A stretch of DNA of 8,422 nucleotides, taken from the NCBI GenBank assembly GCA_905215665.1, contig CAJMQR010000048.1, positions 1 through 8,422 on the forward strand, in the 5' to 3' direction. This DNA comes from an uncultured bacterium. Lineage in GTDB: Bacteria > Bacillota > Clostridia > Oscillospirales > Oscillospiraceae. Both the position numbers and the translations under genes were made by a program. The notes beneath the pieces are model-generated. The model made no database searches. It had not been told where the DNA came from and saw only the letters and a program-made list of their open reading frames with translations. Below are positions 1 to 5,651 of this stretch, one piece after another; positions within the stretch are counted from its first letter, which is position 1, and every line of letters starts with the position of its first letter.

Positions 1-8
1 TTGAGATT

Positions 9-95
9 TGGTGCCGGTGGCGGGGGTCGAACCCGCACGGTGTCGCCACCGCGGGATTTTGAGTCCCGTACGTCTGCCAATTCCATCACACCGGC
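9..95 (-). tRNA. tRNA-Leu (anticodon CAA)
   Basis: Read on the minus strand this folds into a full class II tRNA. The acceptor stem GCCGGTG pairs with CACCGGC (13-19), and a discriminator A and an encoded CCA end follow at 9-12. The D-loop has the TGG..GGCAGA pattern typical of tRNA-Leu. The anticodon loop CTCAAAA between CGGGA and TCCCG gives anticodon CAA, which reads UUG codons. A variable arm of the long type (CGGTGGCGACACCG region) and a TTCGA T-loop complete it. The length of 87 nt with CCA fits tRNA-Leu. It has its own promoter just upstream and lies 3' of the rex terminator on the same strand, so it is probably transcribed alone. Confidence 0.96.
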
Positions 96-111
96 AAATA
101 TGATATGCCTT

Positions 112-140
112 ATTATATCCGCAAACACGCAGAAATGCAA
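112..140 (-). promoter_or_regulatory. Sigma-A promoter of tRNA-Leu
   Basis: On the minus strand TTGCAT (135-140) is followed after exactly 17 bp by a perfect TATAAT (112-117). The expected transcription start is near 105, about 10 nt before the mature tRNA 5' end. This fits a short leader removed by RNase P. The assignment comes from consensus match and spacing. Confidence 0.8.
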
Positions 141-174
141 GCATAATTTCGCAGCGGCGGCCTAAAAGCCCTAC

Positions 175-217
175 CAAAAAAACGGAAGCCATCCCCGGCC
201 GGAGGATGACTTCCGTT
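175..217 (-). terminator. Intrinsic terminator of rex
   Basis: The minus-strand hairpin arms AACGGAAGTCATCC and GGATGGCTTCCGTT (181-217) pair with one G-U pair around a CCGGCCGG-type loop. A run of seven T residues follows (175-181), the classical rho-independent layout. It sits about 50 bp beyond the rex stop codon and before the tRNA-Leu promoter. Confidence 0.88.
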
Positions 218-267
218 ATTTCTCACGCCTTCAGCCGGGCGGAGAATATGTATTCGCGGCGCTCTGC

Positions 268-903
268 TCAGAATCCCTTGAGCTGGGCGGACAGATGCTT
301 GGAAAGCACCGCCAGCGAGGTGGCCATATTCTCGTTCTGCACCAAAATCCCCTGCGGGACGTCCAGATGTACGGGCGCAAAATTCCAGATGGCCTTGATC
401 CCGTTCGCCATCAGCAGATCGCAGACCTCCTGCGCGTGAACAGCGGGAACCGTAATAATGCCAATGTAGATCTTCTGCCTGCTGCAGAGGTGCTCCAGCT
501 CCGACAGGGGCAGAATGGGCTTGGCGCTCTCCGTCTGTCCGACGAGCTGCGTATTGGCGTCGAAAGCGGCGACGATGTTCAAGCCGTATTCCGAAAAGCC
601 GCTGTAACCCAGCAGCGCACGGCCCAGCTTGCCGGCGCCGATCAGAACGGCGTCATTGGTATTGTCATAGCCGAGGAACTGCTCGATATCGCTGATCAGG
701 CTGACGCGCTGGTAGCCTACCTTCGGGCGGCCGCCGTCGGAGACGAGCGCCAGATCCTTGCGCACCTGCACCTCACCCATGGACAGGGCGGCGGCCAACG
801 TGGTTGCGGAGATGTTCTCCGGCGCGTCGTCGGGCAGGGCTTTCAGATATGCCAGATAGACCGGAAGCCGCTTCAAAACGGAATTCGATATTTTCTGCTC
901 CAT
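268..903 (-). CDS. rex: Redox-sensing transcriptional repressor Rex
   Basis: Rex is a dimeric repressor that senses the NADH/NAD+ ratio and, in Gram-positive anaerobes, controls fermentation and respiration genes. The 211-residue length is normal for the family. Residues 1-80 form the winged-helix domain, with the conserved VRKDLA recognition segment (47-52) and the wing RPKVGY (59-64). Residues 82-200 form the Rossmann domain, with the dinucleotide loop GAGKLG (89-94) and an acidic residue D115 after the second strand, expected to hold the adenosine ribose. NFAP at 174-177 and the C-terminal helix used for domain swapping are also present. The ATG at 903 has a GAAGGAG ribosome site 8 nt upstream. 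It follows sigE on the same strand but has its own promoter and terminator, so it can be expressed independently of sporulation. Confidence 0.96.
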   Translation of the reverse strand: MEQKISNSVLKRLPVYLAYLKALPDDAPENISATTLAAALSMGEVQVRKDLALVSDGGRPKVGYQRVSLISDIEQFLGYDNTNDAVLIGAGKLGRALLGYSGFSEYGLNIVAAFDANTQLVGQTESAKPILPLSELEHLCSRQKIYIGIITVPAVHAQEVCDLLMANGIKAIWNFAPVHLDVPQGILVQNENMATSLAVLSKHLSAQLKGF

Positions 904-932
904 GCGTAGGACTCCTTCGCTCTTTTTATCTT

Positions 933-961
933 ATTATAACAGGGAAAATCCCGTTTTGCAA
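933..961 (-). promoter_or_regulatory. Sigma-A promoter of rex
   Basis: Minus-strand TTGCAA (956-961), a 17-bp spacer and a perfect TATAAT (933-938) lie in the 70-bp gap between sigE and rex. The transcription start would be near 926, giving a leader of about 23 nt. The spacer contains a dyad, GGGA-AAA-TCCC (942-952), flanked by AAC and GTT, which could be an operator. Confidence 0.8.
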
Positions 962-973
962 ATTTTTTTTGGT

Positions 974-1675
974 TCAGGAAACCTGACGAAGCAGATCGCG
1001 GCGCAGGCGCTGCATGATGCGCTTTTCCAGACGCGAAATGTAAGATTGCGAAATACCCATCAGGTCGGCAACCTCCTTCTGGGTCTTTTCCGGCCGTCCG
1101 CCCAGCCCGAAGCGCAGGCAGACAATGTAACGGTCGCGCTCCGGCAGACGGGAGAGGGCCTCGCGCAGGAGCTGCTGCTCCACGTCCTCCTCCATGGGGC
1201 GCATAACGGTGTCGCCGTCGGTGCCGAGGACGTCGGACAAAAGCAGCTCGTTGCCGTCCCAATCGGTGTTGATCGGCTCGTCGAGGGAGACTTCGGTCTT
1301 CTGGCCGGCAATTTTGCGGATATGCATCAGGATTTCGTTTTCGATGCAGCGGGAGGAGTAGGTTGCCAGCTTGATGTTGCGGTCGGCGCGGAAGGTGCTG
1401 ACCGCCTTGATCAGTCCGATGGTGCCGATGGAGATCAGGTCTTCAATGTTGATTCCGGTATTCTCGAAACGCCGCGCGATGTATACCACAAGGCGGAGGT
1501 TGCGCTCGATGAGCCGCTGCTTGGCAGGCTCGCTGCCGTCTGCGGCCTGCGCGAGGAGCTGCTGTTCCTCCGCGTTCGACAGAGGCGGAGGCAGAATGTC
1601 GCTCCCGCCGATGTACATGACCTTTCCGCAGGAAGGGAACAGCGCGGAAAAAAGCCGGGTTAACAGATCAAGCAT
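974..1675 (-). CDS. sigE: RNA polymerase sporulation sigma factor E (pro-sigma-E)
   Basis: Sigma-E is the first mother-cell-specific sigma factor of endospore formation. It is made as an inactive precursor and cleaved by SpoIIGA at the septum. The 233-residue protein starts with a short amphipathic pro-sequence (1-19), followed by the conserved MYIGGSD-LPPPLS segment (20-33), so the cleavage site by homology is near V19/M20. Region 2 (53-118) carries the nearly invariant ERNLRLVVYIARRFENTG and DLISIGTIGLIKAV stretches. The characteristic DWDGNELLLSDVLGTDGD lies at 138-155. Region 4 (about 173-230) has the helix-turn-helix KTQKEVADLMGISQSYISRLEKR. The start overlaps the end of spoIIGA by 8 bp, with AGGAGG inside spoIIGA, which indicates translational coupling. 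The YIGGS/LPPPLS signature separates it from sigma-G, sigma-F and sigma-K. Confidence 0.96.
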   Translation of the reverse strand: MLDLLTRLFSALFPSCGKVMYIGGSDILPPPLSNAEEQQLLAQAADGSEPAKQRLIERNLRLVVYIARRFENTGINIEDLISIGTIGLIKAVSTFRADRNIKLATYSSRCIENEILMHIRKIAGQKTEVSLDEPINTDWDGNELLLSDVLGTDGDTVMRPMEEDVEQQLLREALSRLPERDRYIVCLRFGLGGRPEKTQKEVADLMGISQSYISRLEKRIMQRLRRDLLRQVS

Positions 1676-2507
1676 AATGAATTCCTCCTGTCAATGCTTC
1701 GTAGTCTCCGCCGTCGGAAAGGGGAGACGGGGAGAAGGCCACAAGGCCGGTTCTGGTTTGTTTACCGATCTGGATGCTGCAGGGCAGAGCCAGCAGCAGG
1801 CCGCAGGCCGTTCCGACGGCCCGGTAGGGGATCAGCCGGGGACTGTATTCCCGCAGCCGAAGCGCCAGAGAGGCTGGCGCTGCGAAATCCTCCGCGCGCA
1901 GGGAATACTCCGGCGGCAGAAGGGCTCCTGCACTGCGCCAGTATGCCACGAGCACTTCCTCGCCGCTGACCGGATCGCAGAGGGTGTTGCCGGTATCCCG
2001 CAGCGCGCTCAGGCGTACTTTTCGCCCCCGAAGGGACAACGTGACGGGAACAATGCTGTTTGCCGCATGGGTAAGGCGGGGGAGCATCAGGCGGCAGGCG
2101 GCATAAACGGCGCCCGCCGTGAGGATCACACTGGAAAAGGTGACGGGATAGAGAAGCGTCTCGCCCCGAATACGCACCCTTCCGTGCTTCAGAAGCTCCA
2201 CGGCGTAAACAGCGCCGCACAGCACCAGGCTTACGGCGGCAAACACCACGGCCAGCCGGAGCGTGTTTTTCTTCGCGCCGAAGGCGATCAGCAGCATGGC
2301 TGCGGCGCAGACCAGCTTCATCGGCCAGAGCTGAAGAAATCCAAAGCCGGGAAGATAGACCGCTACGGCGTAGAACGCTCCGGCGCCCGCGGCGAGAAGG
2401 AAGCGCCCGCGCCGGAGCGCGGAAGCGCCCAGCCGCGCCGTTCCCCGCAGCAGGAGATAGTTGACGCAGAAATTCAGCGCAAAGACCTTGTCGAGATACA
2501 CCGTCAT
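1668..2507 (-). CDS. spoIIGA: Sigma-E processing peptidase SpoIIGA
   Basis: SpoIIGA is the membrane-bound aspartic-type protease that activates pro-sigma-E during sporulation. I use the ATG at 2507 (279 residues). The open frame runs 22 codons further up, but only this ATG has a GGGAGG site at good spacing, and it gives the family N-terminus MTVYLDKVFALNFCVNYLLL. Residues 1-140 contain about five hydrophobic segments (5-20, 35-60, 63-77, 84-104, 119-141), the usual membrane half. The C-terminal half holds the catalytic motif DTGN (D171-N174), corresponding to the DSGN aspartate of Bacillus, and the conserved RLIPYRAVG (224-232). The length is slightly under the roughly 300 residues usual for Bacillus. 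The stop overlaps the sigE start, as in the classical operon. Confidence 0.95.
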   Translation of the reverse strand: MTVYLDKVFALNFCVNYLLLRGTARLGASALRRGRFLLAAGAGAFYAVAVYLPGFGFLQLWPMKLVCAAAMLLIAFGAKKNTLRLAVVFAAVSLVLCGAVYAVELLKHGRVRIRGETLLYPVTFSSVILTAGAVYAACRLMLPRLTHAANSIVPVTLSLRGRKVRLSALRDTGNTLCDPVSGEEVLVAYWRSAGALLPPEYSLRAEDFAAPASLALRLREYSPRLIPYRAVGTACGLLLALPCSIQIGKQTRTGLVAFSPSPLSDGGDYEALTGGIHYA

Positions 2508-2537
2508 TATGCCCGTCCTCCCTTCGCCCGTGGACAA

Positions 2538-2543
2538 ATTATA
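2538..2543 (-). promoter_or_regulatory. Probable -10 box of the spoIIGA-sigE operon
   Basis: A perfect minus-strand TATAAT lies 31 bp upstream of the spoIIGA ATG, so the leader would be about 24 nt. At 17-bp spacing the -35 position reads CTCTTT, which is not a sigma-A hexamer. This fits an activator-dependent promoter; in Bacillus the spoIIG promoter needs phosphorylated Spo0A and has atypical spacing. No clear Spo0A box sits at the expected position, so the activator is an inference. Confidence 0.5.
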
Positions 2544-2559
2544 GAACCAAGCTGTCAGC

Positions 2560-2600
2560 AAAAGAGGTCGCAATTCCTTCCCGGAATCGCGGCCTCTTTT
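2560..2600 (-). terminator. Terminator hairpin after the rarA-DUF951 operon
   Basis: The 18-nt arms AAAAGAGGYCGCRATTCC and their complement pair around a 5-nt loop with only two mismatches (at R and Y). In both directions the distal arm ends in CCTCTTTT, so it can work on either strand. The minus-strand unit ending at 2643 runs directly into it. It overlaps the region where the -35 element of the spoIIGA promoter would sit and insulates the sporulation operon from rarA transcription. Confidence 0.75.
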
Positions 2601-2642
2601 GTTTGAAAACGGTATTTTTCGGGGCAGTTTTCACTGAGAATT

Positions 2643-2879
2643 CTATTTCCCGCCTTCTTTTTCAGGAGAAAATCCACCGGCGCTGTCGAACGGTTTTTCC
2701 TGTGGACGCTGCACGGATTTGATGTTGTGCTCCGCTTTGCTCCGCGGGAGCATCACCTCGCGCCCGCAGCCCTCGCAGCGCAGGCGAAAGTCCGCGCCGG
2801 TACGCAGAACCAGCCAGCGCCTGCTTCCGCAGGGATGCTGCTTTTTCATGAGCAGAATGTCGCCCAGCCTGATGTCCAC
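2643..2879 (-). CDS. DUF951 family small cysteine-rich protein (YyzM-like)
   Basis: The 78-residue protein matches the DUF951 family, found widely in Firmicutes and without a known function. The family core covers residues 4-55: LGDILLMKKQHPCGS (5-19), W22, TGADFRLRCEGCGR (27-40) and MLPRSKAEHNIK (43-54). Three cysteines (C17, C35, C38) plus H15 could bind one metal ion as a small zinc-ribbon-like fold; this is an inference. The last 22 or so residues (PFDSAGGFSPEKEGGK end) are polar, probably disordered, and lie beyond the usual core. Translation starts at a GTG 3 bp after the rarA stop, with the ribosome site AAGGGGGG overlapping that stop, so it is coupled to rarA. Confidence 0.88.
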   Translation of the reverse strand: MDIRLGDILLMKKQHPCGSRRWLVLRTGADFRLRCEGCGREVMLPRSKAEHNIKSVQRPQEKPFDSAGGFSPEKEGGK

Positions 2880-2882
2880 GGT

Positions 2883-4145
2883 TCAGCCCCCCTTGATTTC
2901 ATCCCAGTACCGCTTGGCGGCCTGCTCGATTTTGTTGTCGCCGTAATGGTAATACCGGGTGTCCTTGATCAGATCCGGCAGATATTGCTGCCGGACCCAG
3001 TGGTTGGGAAAGTCATGGGGATATAAATAGCCCTGTTCCCGCTCCTGTCCCGCGCTGTCGGCGTGGACGTTTTGCAGCTCCCGGGGAAAGACGCCGAGCT
3101 TTCCCGCGCGCACGTCCTTCAGCGCCGCATCGATGGCCAGATAGCCGGAGTTGGATTTGGGCGCGGTGGCAAGGAAAATGACGGCGTCCGCCAGCGGCAG
3201 CCGCGCCTCCGGCATACCCAATTGCAGAGCGGTGTCCACACAGGCCTTGACGATGGGGATCGCCATGGGATAGGCAAGGCCGATGTCCTCGCAGGCGGAA
3301 CAGAGGATGCGCCGGCAGCAGGAGGGAAGATCGCCCACCTCCAGAAAGCGCGCAAGATAATGGATGGCGGCGTCCGGATCGGAGCCGCGGATGGATTTCA
3401 TCAGAGCGGACAGGCAATCGTAGTGGTTGTCGCCCTCACGGTCGTAGCGCATGGCGGAGCGCTGGGTGACGGCCCTGGCGTCCTCCAGCGTGATATGCAG
3501 CGACCGGTCGCCGGGGTGCGCCGCGATGAAGAGCGCTTCCACGGCGTTGATGGCCTTGCGCACATCGCCTCCGCAGGAGGTGGCGATGTAGGAATAAGCG
3601 CCTTCCTCCGCCGTGACGGTCAGGCCGGTTTTGCTTGCCATGTAGTTTACGGCGCGCAGAACGGCCTTTTCCACGTCCGCCGGGGTGACGGCTTTGAATT
3701 CAAAAACCGTGCAGCGGCTGAGAATGGCGTTGAAGATATAAAAATAGGGGTTTTCCGTCGTCGAGGCAATCAGAGTGATCTTGCCGTTTTCGATGTGCTC
3801 CAGAAGGGACTGCTGCTGCTTTTTATTGAAGGACTGAATCTCGTCCAGGTACAGCAGCACGCCGTTCGGCGCAAGGAAGGTGTCAAGCTGGCCGACGATT
3901 TCCTTGATGTCCGCGGTGGAGGCGGTCGTCGCGTTGAGCTTGTAGAGCGTGCGCTGCGTGGCGCCCGCGATGATATTGGCGACCGTGGTCTTGCCGGTGC
4001 CGCTGGGACCGTAGAAGATCAGATTCGGCACCTTGCCGGAATCAATCATACGGCGCAGCATTTTCCCCTCGCCGAGAATTTCCTCCTGCCCCACCACGTC
4101 GTCCAGCGTCTGCGGGCGCAGCTCGTCTGCCAAAGGCTGATACAT
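2883..4145 (-). CDS. rarA: Replication-associated recombination protein A (AAA+ ATPase RarA/MgsA)
   Basis: RarA is a AAA+ ATPase related to clamp-loader subunits and eukaryotic WRNIP1 that acts at stalled replication forks. The 420-residue protein is full length. It begins with the family hallmark PLADELRPQTLDDVVGQ (4-20). Further motifs are Walker A GPSGTGKT (46-53), Walker B LLYLDEIQ with D101 and E102, sensor 1 STTENP (128-133), a candidate arginine finger R144 in ILSRC, and sensor 2 GGDVRKA (192-198). The C-terminal oligomerisation region includes YLYPHDFPNHWVRQQYLP (373-390). I choose the ATG at 4145, which has GGGGTG 5 nt upstream, over the in-frame TTG one codon earlier. It is the first gene of a two-gene unit with DUF951 and is divergent from nth. 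Confidence 0.96.
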   Translation of the reverse strand: MYQPLADELRPQTLDDVVGQEEILGEGKMLRRMIDSGKVPNLIFYGPSGTGKTTVANIIAGATQRTLYKLNATTASTADIKEIVGQLDTFLAPNGVLLYLDEIQSFNKKQQQSLLEHIENGKITLIASTTENPYFYIFNAILSRCTVFEFKAVTPADVEKAVLRAVNYMASKTGLTVTAEEGAYSYIATSCGGDVRKAINAVEALFIAAHPGDRSLHITLEDARAVTQRSAMRYDREGDNHYDCLSALMKSIRGSDPDAAIHYLARFLEVGDLPSCCRRILCSACEDIGLAYPMAIPIVKACVDTALQLGMPEARLPLADAVIFLATAPKSNSGYLAIDAALKDVRAGKLGVFPRELQNVHADSAGQEREQGYLYPHDFPNHWVRQQYLPDLIKDTRYYHYGDNKIEQAAKRYWDEIKGG

Positions 4146-4177
4146 CAAAACACCCCGTTTCCTGATTGCTCCTCCAT

Positions 4178-4206
4178 ATTATAGTGCATTTGTTTGCAAA
4201 AAGCAA
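4178..4206 (-). promoter_or_regulatory. Sigma-A promoter of rarA-DUF951
   Basis: Minus-strand TTGCTT (4201-4206), a 17-bp spacer and a perfect TATAAT (4178-4183) lie upstream of rarA. The transcription start would be near 4171, giving a leader of about 25 nt. It is placed back to back with the nth promoter. Confidence 0.72.
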
Positions 4207-4224
4207 GAAATTCCTTATTCCATT

Positions 4225-4247
4225 TTGCAGGGGGTCTGTGCTATAAT
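4225..4247 (+). promoter_or_regulatory. Extended -10 promoter of nth
   Basis: A perfect TATAAT (4242-4247) is preceded by TGC, making the extended -10 form TGnTATAAT. No good -35 hexamer lies at 16-18 bp; the only TTGCAG (4225-4230) is 11 bp from the -10, too close to be used. The predicted start at about 4253-4255 falls at the AGGAGG ribosome site itself, so the leader would be only about 12 nt. Confidence 0.55.
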
Positions 4248-4265
4248 GTCAAAGGAGGGATACTT

Positions 4266-4931
4266 ATGGAAGCGATACAGGAGATCATTGCCATCTTGAA
4301 GGAACGTTACCCGGAAGCTCTGTGCGCACTGCAATACCGCAGGGACTATGAGCTGATGATCTCGGTGCGGCTGTCGGCGCAGTGTACGGACGCAAGGGTC
4401 AATCTGGTGACGCCCGCGCTGTTTGAGCGTTTTCCGACGCTGGAGGCCTTTGCGGCCGCCGAGCCGGAGGAGGTGGAGCCTTATGTCCGTTCCTGCGGCT
4501 TCTATAAACACAAGGCGCGGGATATTGTGCTGGCCTGCCGGATGCTCCGGGATGAATACGGCGGAAAGGTGCCGGACACGATGGAGCAGCTCCTGCGCAT
4601 TCCCGGCGTGGGACGCAAGACGGCGAATCTTCTGCTGGGAGACCTCTACGGCAAGCCCGCCGTGGTCTGCGATACGCACTGCATCCGCATTTCCAACCGT
4701 CTGGGCCTCGCCCACAGCAAGGAGCCGGAGAAGGTGGAGCAGCAGCTTCGTGCCATCCTTCCACCGGAGGAAAGCTCCGATTTCTGCCACAGGATCGTTC
4801 TGTTCGGCCGGGAAGTCTGCACGGCGCGGAATCCCGCCTGCGGCGGCTGTCCGCTGCGCCCGTTTTGCAGGGAATTTCGCGGGGAGGAACCTCACGCCGG
4901 CGTCAGGGATGAAAATGCAGGATACGCCTGA
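4266..4931 (+). CDS. nth: Endonuclease III (DNA glycosylase/AP lyase)
   Basis: Nth removes oxidised pyrimidines and nicks the abasic site in base excision repair. The 221-residue protein is full length. The helix-hairpin-helix lies at about 107-127 (LLRIPGVGRKTANLLLGD), with the Schiff-base lysine K118. The catalytic aspartate is D136 in VCDTHCIRISNRLGL, where the usual V before D is a cysteine. The 4Fe-4S loop is complete, with spacing C-X6-C-X2-C-X5-C (C185, C192, C195, C201). SVRLSAQCTDARVN (33-46) is the conserved N-terminal SAQ(T/C)TD segment. I choose the ATG at 4266 because AGGAGG lies 7 nt upstream; the frame is open further but without a start signal. It is divergent from rarA. Confidence 0.96.
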   Translation: MEAIQEIIAILKERYPEALCALQYRRDYELMISVRLSAQCTDARVNLVTPALFERFPTLEAFAAAEPEEVEPYVRSCGFYKHKARDIVLACRMLRDEYGGKVPDTMEQLLRIPGVGRKTANLLLGDLYGKPAVVCDTHCIRISNRLGLAHSKEPEKVEQQLRAILPPEESSDFCHRIVLFGREVCTARNPACGGCPLRPFCREFRGEEPHAGVRDENAGYA

Positions 4932-4957
4932 ATAAAAAACCTCCGGTTTCATTCAGG
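4927..4957 (+). terminator. Hairpin at the end of nth, possible terminator
   Basis: Arms CCTGAAT (4927-4933) and ATTCAGG (4951-4957) pair perfectly, with an inner stem AAACC/GGTTT (4937-4949) around TCC. The stem includes the nth stop codon. No T-run follows on the plus strand. On the minus strand the inner stem is followed by TTTTTTATT, so it may act better against antisense transcription. A weaker plus-strand alternative is a GGGC...GCCC stem before TTTTA near 4956-4983. Confidence 0.4.
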
Positions 4958-5012
4958 GGCGCCGCTGCCCGTGTTGCCCTTTTATGTCAAAGAGCCGCAA
5001 AAGCCGTCTCAT

Positions 5013-5050
5013 GCAGTTTCTGATAATAAGCATTTTTTATCAGAAACTGC
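5013..5050. repeat. Perfect 14-bp inverted repeat, function unknown
   Basis: GCAGTTTCTGATAA (5013-5026) and its exact complement TTATCAGAAACTGC (5037-5050) flank a 10-nt AT-rich loop. No T-run follows the stem on either strand, so it is not a standard terminator. It lies in the convergent gap between nth and the UPF0340 gene, 21 bp from the terminator of the latter. It could be an intergenic palindromic repeat, a protein-binding site or an RNA stability element. Confidence 0.6.
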
Positions 5051-5061
5051 TATGGCAGAGA

Positions 5062-5103
5062 TCAATATAAAACGGCAAGGCAGCCTGTATGCTGCCTTGC
5101 CGT
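5062..5103 (-). terminator. Intrinsic terminator of the ECF S component-UPF0340 operon
   Basis: A perfect 13-bp stem, ACGGCAAGGCAGC and its complement around a 6-nt loop (5072-5103), starts 2 bp after the UPF0340 stop codon. On the minus strand it is followed by TTTTATATTG. The long GC-rich stem and its position support termination even though the T-run is short. Confidence 0.85.
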
Positions 5104-5105
5104 AA

Positions 5106-5651
5106 TTAAAGCATGGTCTCGTCATAGACGGCGCGGACGCCGCCGATGAATTTGGGGCGGGTGCGTGCGGCGAGCAAAATGGCGCTGCCGATGTGATCCA
5201 TCCCCAGACGCAGGGGAACCGCCACCTGCTTCAGATGCATCCCGATCAGAGTCCCGCCGATGTCCAGCCCCGCGTCGGCGCGGATGCTCTCCACCGCCAC
5301 CGGGTCTGAAAACGCATGGTAGGCGGCGGTGGCAAAGGAGCCGCCCGCCTTGGGCTGGGGAACGACGTTGACGATGTCGGCGCCGGGAACCGCGGCCCGT
5401 TCGATGATGATGGCGCGGTTCAGATGCTCGCAGCACTGTGCCGCAAGGTAGATGCCCCGCGTGCGCAGCTCCTGATGGATTGCGCCAAAGACGGCGCTGG
5501 CCACCTCCGGCCGGGAATCGGAGCCGATGCGGCTGCCGCAGATCTCGCTGGTGGAGCAGCCGACAACCACGATCTGCCCCGCGCGAAGCTTTGCTTTTTC
5601 GCAGAGCAGGACGGCGGCCTGCGCCGCCTGCTGTCGGAGTTCATCAAGCAT
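5106..5651 (-). CDS. UPF0340/DUF436 family protein (YwlG-like)
   Basis: This matches the UPF0340 (DUF436) family, near-universal in Firmicutes and without an established biochemical role. The 181 residues are the full family length. Conserved blocks are VVVGCSTSEICGSRIG (28-43), QCCEHLNRA (72-80), VVPQPKAGGS (96-105) and DAGLDIGGTLIGMHLK (126-141), all glycine-rich loops of the kind that bind small ligands in an alpha/beta fold. C32, C73 and C74 are in conserved positions. It is predicted cytoplasmic, with no signal or membrane segment. The ATG is preceded by GGAGG at 8 nt and overlaps the stop of the ECF S-component gene by 8 bp, so the two are probably translated together and may share a substrate. 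Confidence 0.9.
   Translation of the reverse strand: MLDELRQQAAQAAVLLCEKAKLRAGQIVVVGCSTSEICGSRIGSDSRPEVASAVFGAIHQELRTRGIYLAAQCCEHLNRAIIIERAAVPGADIVNVVPQPKAGGSFATAAYHAFSDPVAVESIRADAGLDIGGTLIGMHLKQVAVPLRLGMDHIGSAILLAARTRPKFIGGVRAVYDETML

Noticed and set aside
1668..1675. Identical 8-bp overlaps ATGCTTGA at spoIIGA/sigE and at the ECF S component/UPF0340 junction (5644-5651)
   Set aside because: Both second proteins simply begin Met-Leu-Asp. Two cases are too few to call a shared regulatory element.
2683..2690. TGTCGAA, a perfect match to the Spo0A box
   Set aside because: It lies inside the DUF951 coding region about 140 bp upstream of the spoIIGA -10, further than usual, and a six-base-specified motif is expected by chance fairly often in this length.
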